Source: Mesorhizobium sophorae
GTDB taxonomy: Bacteria > Pseudomonadota > Alphaproteobacteria > Rhizobiales > Rhizobiaceae
Assembly (NCBI RefSeq): GCF_002270415.1
Contig: NZ_NNRI01000013.1
Span: 372,001-436,000, forward strand
DNA length: 64,000 nucleotides
Direction: 5' to 3'
The notes under the pieces were generated by a model, which worked only from the letters and a program-made list of their open reading frames with translations, made no database searches and was not told the origin of the DNA. Shown here one piece after another: positions 59,468-64,000 of this stretch. The position numbers and the translations under genes are program-made. Each line of letters begins with the position of its first letter. Position 1 is the first letter of the stretch.

Positions 59468-61045
59468 ATGTCCCTTGCCATGCGATTTGAGACAGATACC
59501 GGCACCTTGCCGGCGCGGCCTGAACGGCAAGCTGAGCCCGTGCTGCGCGCCGAGGGCCTTTCAAGGAAATACGGCCCGGTCACAGTACTCTCGGATGTGA
59601 CGCTGGATATCTTGCCGGGCGAGATCCACGCGATCATCGGGGAGAACGGCGCGGGCAAGTCGACGTTCATGCGACTGCTGTCCGGCTACATCGAGCCGAC
59701 CCAAGGCATGTTGTCCATGGCCGGAAATCGGGTGCGCTTCACCAAGCCTGATCAGGCTCAGGCAGCCGGCATTGCGCTCGTTCACCAGGAAATCCTGCTG
59801 GCCGAAGCACTCACCGTTACCGACAACCTTTTCCTCGGCCGAGAACTCACGAGGGGCGGCCTTGTCGACGACAAGGGCATGCGTCATGTCGCGGCGGCGA
59901 AACTGGCTGAGATCGGCTGCGCGGTGTCGCCAACCTCATTGGTGCGAGACATCTCACTGGCCGACCGCCAGCTCGTCCAGATCGCCCGTGCTTTGCTCGA
60001 CGAGCATCGCCTCGTCATCTTTGACGAGCCGACAGCGGTGCTGACCGGGGAGGAAGTCGAGCGCCTGCTTGCCATCATCTTTGGCCTCAAGTCGCGCGGC
60101 ATTGCCGTCCTCTATATCAGCCACCGCCTCGACGAGGTTCAGCGGCTGGCAGACAAGGTGACTGTCTTGCGTGACGGCAAGATGGTGGGCACCTACCCGG
60201 GGCATTCATTGAGCCAGTTCGACATGGCGCGGCTCATGGTGGGCCGTGAGCTCGCCGCGCTCTATCCGCAGAAGCGCGCAGTGCGGACGAACCAGCCAAT
60301 GCTGAGCGTGCGGAACGCAAGGGTGCCCGGCTACGTGCAGGACGTGTCCTTCACCGTTCACAAGGGCGAGATTCTCGGCTTTGCCGGGATGATCGGGGCA
60401 GGGCGGACCGAGCTCTTCGAAGGCATCCTGGGTTTGCGGCCGGCGAATGCGGCCATCGAGCTGAACGGTTCCCCAGTGCATATTCGTTCGCAGCGGGAAG
60501 CCATGGATGCCGGCATCGGCTACCTCACGGAGGACCGCAAGGGCAAGGGTCTGCTCCTGCAGGAAGAATTGGCACCGAACCTCACTCTATCCGCGCTTGC
60601 CCGCTTTCATCCCGGTCTCATGGTTCGACGGCGCTCCGAGGCGCAGGCGCTGGCGCAAGCCGTTTCCAGCTACGACATCCGGGTGAAGAGCCTGAATGTC
60701 AAAGCCGGACAGCTTTCAGGCGGCAACCAGCAGAAGCTGCTTTTGGCCAAGGTCCTGCTGACCGAACCTTCAGTCGTCGTCATCGATGAGCCGACGCGCG
60801 GCATCGATATCGCCAACAAAGCCCAGATCTACGCCTTCATCCAGGAATTGGTCGCCCAGGGCAAAGCCTGCGTCGTCATCTCCTCGGAGATGCAGGAGTT
60901 GGTCGGCATCTGCGATCGCATCGTGGTGATGCGCGAGGGCAGGATCAGCGGCGAGGTATCGGGTGAGGCGATGACCGAGAGCAACATCGCGCTGCTTGCG
61001 ACCAGCGAGAGGGGTCACGACGTTGACCCCGGAGGAAAACTGTGA
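59468..61045 (+). CDS. Sugar ABC transporter ATPase, two-domain RbsA/XylG/MglA type (CUT2)
   Basis: A 525-residue double ATPase. The first half has Walker A GENGAGKST and Walker B RLVIFDEPTAVL; the second half has the degenerate Walker A GMIGAGRTE usual in this family, the signature LSGGNQQK and VVVIDEPTRGID. It powers import of a monosaccharide or a similar small compound. It follows GntR by 8 bp and overlaps the permease gene by 4 bp. Confidence 0.93.
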   Translation: MSLAMRFETDTGTLPARPERQAEPVLRAEGLSRKYGPVTVLSDVTLDILPGEIHAIIGENGAGKSTFMRLLSGYIEPTQGMLSMAGNRVRFTKPDQAQAAGIALVHQEILLAEALTVTDNLFLGRELTRGGLVDDKGMRHVAAAKLAEIGCAVSPTSLVRDISLADRQLVQIARALLDEHRLVIFDEPTAVLTGEEVERLLAIIFGLKSRGIAVLYISHRLDEVQRLADKVTVLRDGKMVGTYPGHSLSQFDMARLMVGRELAALYPQKRAVRTNQPMLSVRNARVPGYVQDVSFTVHKGEILGFAGMIGAGRTELFEGILGLRPANAAIELNGSPVHIRSQREAMDAGIGYLTEDRKGKGLLLQEELAPNLTLSALARFHPGLMVRRRSEAQALAQAVSSYDIRVKSLNVKAGQLSGGNQQKLLLAKVLLTEPSVVVIDEPTRGIDIANKAQIYAFIQELVAQGKACVVISSEMQELVGICDRIVVMREGRISGEVSGEAMTESNIALLATSERGHDVDPGGKL

Positions 61046-62034
61046 CCGCACTGACAAGTTCCACGCCAGCCCGCACCGAACGACAATACCATGTTTCGTG
61101 GGCCGATGCCGGACCCTTCCTCGCGCTCGTCGCGCTGCTGGTCATCGGGTTTCTGGTCAATCCCGATTTCCTCTCGGCGACCAATCTCGGCAACGTCGTC
61201 ACGCGCAGCGCCTACGTCGCGATAATTGCCGTTGGCGCGACGTTCGTGATTTCCTCCGGCGGCCTCGACCTCTCCGTCGGTTCGATGGTCGCCTTCATCG
61301 CGGGCATTACCATCATGTTCATGAACATGATGGCGCCGAGCCTCGGTCTGTGGGCAATCCCCGCGGGCATGGCGATGGCGGTCGCCGCAGGTCTGCTATG
61401 CGGACTGGCCAACGGTCTGATCGTCACCGTCGGGAGGATCGAGCCGTTCATTGCCACGCTCGGCACGATGGGCATTTTTCGGGCACTGATCACCTATATG
61501 ACGAATGGCGGCACCATCCCCATCGATCGATCGCTGCGGGAGGCCTACAGGCCGGTCTATTTCGGTACCCTCGCCGGCATTCCGGTTCCGATCCTGATTT
61601 CGGCCGTTGTGGCATCGATCGGCGCCTTCGTACTCTACAAGACCAAATACGGCCGCAAATGCGCGGCTGTCGGCGCCAATGAGGACGTCGCCCGCTATTC
61701 GGGCATCTCGGTCATCAAGACGCGAACCATCGCCTTCGTCATCCAGGGCGTGTGCGTCGCCGTCGCCGCCATCTGTTACGTGCCACGGCTTGGAGCGGCG
61801 ACCCCGACCACCGGAGTGCTGTGGGAGCTGCAGGTGATAACCGCCGTGGTTATTGGCGGCACCGCTCTTCGCGGCGGCAAGGGTCACATTTGGGGGACGG
61901 TCGCAGGTGCCGTGATTCTCGAGCTCATCGCCAACCTGATGGTGCTGTCCGATTTCGTCTCCGAATACCTGGTCGCCGCGGTGCAGGGCGTCATCATCAT
62001 CATCGCCATGCTCGTGCAGCGGTTTTCGAAATAA
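61042..62034 (+). CDS. Sugar ABC transporter permease, RbsC type (CUT2)
   Basis: A 330-residue permease with eight to ten helices and the family stretch ISSGGLDLSVGSMVAFIAGI near residue 75 and VVIGGTALRGGKGHIWGTVAGA near the C-terminus. It starts at GTG 61042, overlapping the ATPase stop by 4 bp (GTGA), with GGAGGAAA upstream. Expected to work as a homodimer with the preceding ATPase. Confidence 0.92.
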   Translation: MTALTSSTPARTERQYHVSWADAGPFLALVALLVIGFLVNPDFLSATNLGNVVTRSAYVAIIAVGATFVISSGGLDLSVGSMVAFIAGITIMFMNMMAPSLGLWAIPAGMAMAVAAGLLCGLANGLIVTVGRIEPFIATLGTMGIFRALITYMTNGGTIPIDRSLREAYRPVYFGTLAGIPVPILISAVVASIGAFVLYKTKYGRKCAAVGANEDVARYSGISVIKTRTIAFVIQGVCVAVAAICYVPRLGAATPTTGVLWELQVITAVVIGGTALRGGKGHIWGTVAGAVILELIANLMVLSDFVSEYLVAAVQGVIIIIAMLVQRFSK

Positions 62035-62095
62035 CCCGTCCTTGGACCCGACGGGTGCCTTGTGTTGTCTGGTCCAAATCTCTGGGAGGTAGTTG

Positions 62096-63046
62096 ATGTT
62101 TAGTAGAAAATGGGTCGCGGCCGCGGCAGCTGGCGCGCTGTTGTTGGCCGGCCAGGCGCTTGCAGCCGACAAGAAGGTGGTGGCGGTCTCGATCCCAGCG
62201 GCGGATCATGGCTGGACGGCTGGAATCGTGTATCACGCACAGGCTGCCGCCAAGGAAATCAACGCGGCGTTTCCGGATGTCGAGGTGGTCGTCAAGACCT
62301 CGCCATCGGCGGCCGACCAGGTGAGCGCGCTGGAGGATTTGTCCGCCAGCCGCAAGCTGGATGCCCTGGTCATCCTGCCATACACGTCCGAGGAACTGAC
62401 CCAGCCGGTCAAGGCCATCAAAGATATGGGGACGTTTATTACCGTCGTCGATCGGGGGCTGACCGATGCTTCGATCCAGGACCTCTACCTTGCCGGCGAC
62501 AATATCGCGGTGGGCACCAATACGGCGAAGTTCATGATCGACAAGCTGGGTGGCAAGGGCGACCTCGTCGTGCTGCGCGGAATTCCGACCGTCATCGACG
62601 ACGAGCGCATCAAGGGCTTCGAGGATACGATCAAGGGCACCGGCCTGAAGGTGCTCGACATTCAATATGCCCATTGGAACAGTGATGAAGCCTTCAAGCT
62701 CATGCAGGACTACCTGGCCAAGTATCCGCATATCGACGCAGTCTGGGCCAACGACGACGATATGCTGCTCGGCGTGCTGGAGGCCGTGAAGCAGTCGGGC
62801 CGGACGGACATCAAGCTGGCGCTCGGCGGCAACGGCATGAAGGATATCGTCAAGAAAGTGATCGACGGCGATGCAATGACGCCGGTCGAGACGCCATACC
62901 CGCCGTCGATGATCAAGACGGCAATCTATATGACTGTCGCCAATCTGATTGGCCAGGCGCCGGTCCGCGGCACGGTCAAGCTTGACGCACCGCTGATCAC
63001 CCAGGCCAACGCCAAGGAATACTACTTCCCCGACTCCCCGTTCTGA
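62096..63046 (+). CDS. Sugar ABC transporter substrate-binding protein, RbsB type
   Basis: A 316-residue periplasmic binding protein with a signal peptide cleaved after ALA (about residue 23). The first strand reads KKVVAVSIPAADHGWTAGIVYHAQAAAKEIN, followed by DALVILPYTSEELTQPVKAI, both usual for class I sugar-binding proteins; WANDDDMLLGVLEAVKQSG lies in the second lobe. ATG 62096, with GGGAGGT, is preferred to the adjacent TTG. The ligand is not predictable. Confidence 0.92.
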   Translation: MFSRKWVAAAAAGALLLAGQALAADKKVVAVSIPAADHGWTAGIVYHAQAAAKEINAAFPDVEVVVKTSPSAADQVSALEDLSASRKLDALVILPYTSEELTQPVKAIKDMGTFITVVDRGLTDASIQDLYLAGDNIAVGTNTAKFMIDKLGGKGDLVVLRGIPTVIDDERIKGFEDTIKGTGLKVLDIQYAHWNSDEAFKLMQDYLAKYPHIDAVWANDDDMLLGVLEAVKQSGRTDIKLALGGNGMKDIVKKVIDGDAMTPVETPYPPSMIKTAIYMTVANLIGQAPVRGTVKLDAPLITQANAKEYYFPDSPF

Positions 63047-63119
63047 TCCCGACTTCGAGCCCTGAGGGGCAAGACGCGGGGTGCGCCTTGCCCATCACAA
63101 ACACCGAGAGGAAAGAGCC

Positions 63120-63713
63120 ATGCCAGGCAAAAAAATCCTGATGCTGACAGGTGAGTTCACCGAGGAATATGAAATCTTCGTCTACCAGCAGGCGATGGAG
63201 GCCGTCGGCCACACTGTTCATGTCGTCTGCCCCGACAAAAACGCCGGCGACTTGATCAAGACGTCGCTGCACGACTTCGAAGGCGACCAGACCTACACGG
63301 AAAAACCCGGTCACAACGCACTGATCAACAAGACTTTTTCCGAGGCCGAGAAGCAGCTTGACCAATATCATGCGGTCTACTGCGCCGGCGGACGCGGACC
63401 GGAATACATCCGCACCGACAAGCGCGTGCAGGCGATGGTCCGCCACTTCCACGAGGCGAACAAACCGATATTTACGATCTGCCACGGCGTCCAGATCCTG
63501 GTTGCCGTGGACGGCGTCGTCCGTGGCAAGAAGGTCGGCGCGCTAGGGGCTTGCGAGCCGGAGGTGACGCTTGCTGGCGGCACCTACATCGATCTGTCAC
63601 CGACCGATGCCTATGTGGATGGCACGATGGTTTCGGCCAAAGGTTGGACGGCGCTTGCGGCCTTCATCCGCGAATGCCTGAAAGTGCTGGGAACGGAAAT
63701 ACGCCACACGTGA
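63120..63713 (+). CDS. DJ-1/PfpI family protein
   Basis: A 197-residue protein of the DJ-1/PfpI superfamily. The nucleophile elbow is FTICHGVQIL, with Cys and the adjacent His; the glutamate of the active site is in LTGEFTEEYE. Family activities include glyoxalase, deglycase, isonitrile hydratase and amidotransferase-like functions. It is 73 bp after the binding-protein gene on the same strand, so probably the last gene of the transport operon; a hairpin follows its stop. Confidence 0.88.
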   Translation: MPGKKILMLTGEFTEEYEIFVYQQAMEAVGHTVHVVCPDKNAGDLIKTSLHDFEGDQTYTEKPGHNALINKTFSEAEKQLDQYHAVYCAGGRGPEYIRTDKRVQAMVRHFHEANKPIFTICHGVQILVAVDGVVRGKKVGALGACEPEVTLAGGTYIDLSPTDAYVDGTMVSAKGWTALAAFIRECLKVLGTEIRHT

Positions 63714-63720
63714 GCCTGGC

Positions 63721-63748
63721 CCGACGCATTCCTCAGGGGGTGCGTCGG
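63721..63748 (+). terminator. Stem-loop at the end of the transport operon
   Basis: CCGACGCA (63721-63728) and TGCGTCGG (63741-63748) form a perfect 8-bp stem over a 12-base loop, 8 bp after the DJ-1-family stop. Only two T follow, so it may be a weak or Rho-assisted terminator between the convergent genes. Confidence 0.5.
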
Positions 63749-63776
63749 TTCCCTCGATGGGCCACGTCGTGGGCCG

Positions 63777-64000
63777 TCATGAACCCGCCGGGCGCGTTCG
63801 CCAATCATGTTCCTGCTTGAACCCCAGGACCTCGCGCAGCTTTCGATTTGAGATTGGCCCCTCGAACACGTCCATGGAGCGCGTAATCGGCGTGTCGGGC
63901 GCGTGCTTCTTGAGAAACTCTGCCGTTGGTATGTCCGAGACGATGTTGTCGTTGACGGCGTTGAATACCTGGAACCCCAAACCGTCCTTCTCGATGCACA
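63777..64000 (-). CDS. NAD-dependent epimerase/dehydratase-like protein, N-terminus beyond the window
   Basis: Only the last about 74 residues are present. The frame runs unbroken to the window edge (IEKDGLGFQVFNAVND ...), so the start lies outside. The segment GFQVFNAVNDNIVSDIPTAEFL and the close SNRKLREVLGFKQEHDWR are typical for the C-terminus of extended SDR proteins that act on sugars or related compounds. The convergent neighbour is the CUT2 transport operon. Confidence 0.75.
   Translation of the reverse strand, partial: CIEKDGLGFQVFNAVNDNIVSDIPTAEFLKKHAPDTPITRSMDVFEGPISNRKLREVLGFKQEHDWRTRPAGS

Overview
The window reads as chromosomal DNA of a Mesorhizobium-like alphaproteobacterium (Rhizobiales). 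The evidence is a RirA-type Rrf2 iron regulator, a small HmuP beside a hmuSTUV haem operon, a PutA without its own DNA-binding domain paired with a divergent Lrp-type activator, many ABC importers with GntR regulators, high GC content and a rhizobial-style compound palindromic repeat. No rRNA, tRNA, CRISPR array, transposase or phage gene was recognised. Both ends cut through genes.

Layout. 0-6 kb: the end of a FixH-like gene, a di-haem cytochrome c peroxidase lipoprotein, and the proline catabolism pair putR/putA. 6-15.2 kb: a haem-iron locus. On the minus strand lie a TonB-dependent haemoglobin/haem receptor, a small four-cysteine secreted protein, TonB, an IsdG/HmoA-like monooxygenase and a glyoxalase-fold protein. 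On the plus strand lies hmuP-S-T-U-V. rirA follows. A TGA-N9-TCA iron-responsive operator overlaps the divergent promoter. 15-25 kb: a DUF445 membrane protein, a phasin, a MaoC dehydratase, an MFS pump with a LysR regulator, a MocR regulator with an EamA exporter, a zinc alcohol dehydrogenase, and a maleylacetoacetate isomerase/fumarylacetoacetate hydrolase-family pair. 25.5-29 kb: a repeat element, a NarL-type response regulator, and a soluble hybrid histidine kinase next to a FIST-domain protein, matching the known NosP/NahK nitric-oxide sensing arrangement. 29.3-33.1 kb: a form II CO-dehydrogenase-like molybdenum hydroxylase in S-L-M order, closed by a terminator. 33-39 kb: unrelated small genes (acyltransferase, SRPBCC, GNAT, CutC, AhpD-like, cupin, hypotheticals).

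39-52.5 kb is the most unusual part. Two divergent operons, with a third gene pair beyond, encode five different mandelate racemase/enolase-superfamily enzymes, a complete CUT1-type sugar ABC importer, an RraA-family aldolase candidate, a NIPSNAP protein and two GntR regulators. I infer an acid-sugar (or sugar-acid conjugate) uptake and dehydration system of unknown substrate. One of the five enzymes lacks the Asp-His dyad of mandelate racemase, and two carry long insertions in the barrel.

53-64 kb: an AraC regulator with a divergent NAD-dependent epimerase-like gene; a minus-strand operon of iron-containing alcohol dehydrogenase, succinate-semialdehyde dehydrogenase and an alpha/beta hydrolase; and, divergently, a GntR regulator leading a ribose-type (CUT2) ABC importer and a DJ-1/PfpI protein. 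A strong palindrome sits between the two transcription units. The gene set suggests uptake of a small ester, lactone or sugar followed by oxidation of an omega-hydroxy acid to succinate, though the substrate cannot be read from sequence. The window ends inside an NAD-dependent epimerase-like gene on the minus strand.
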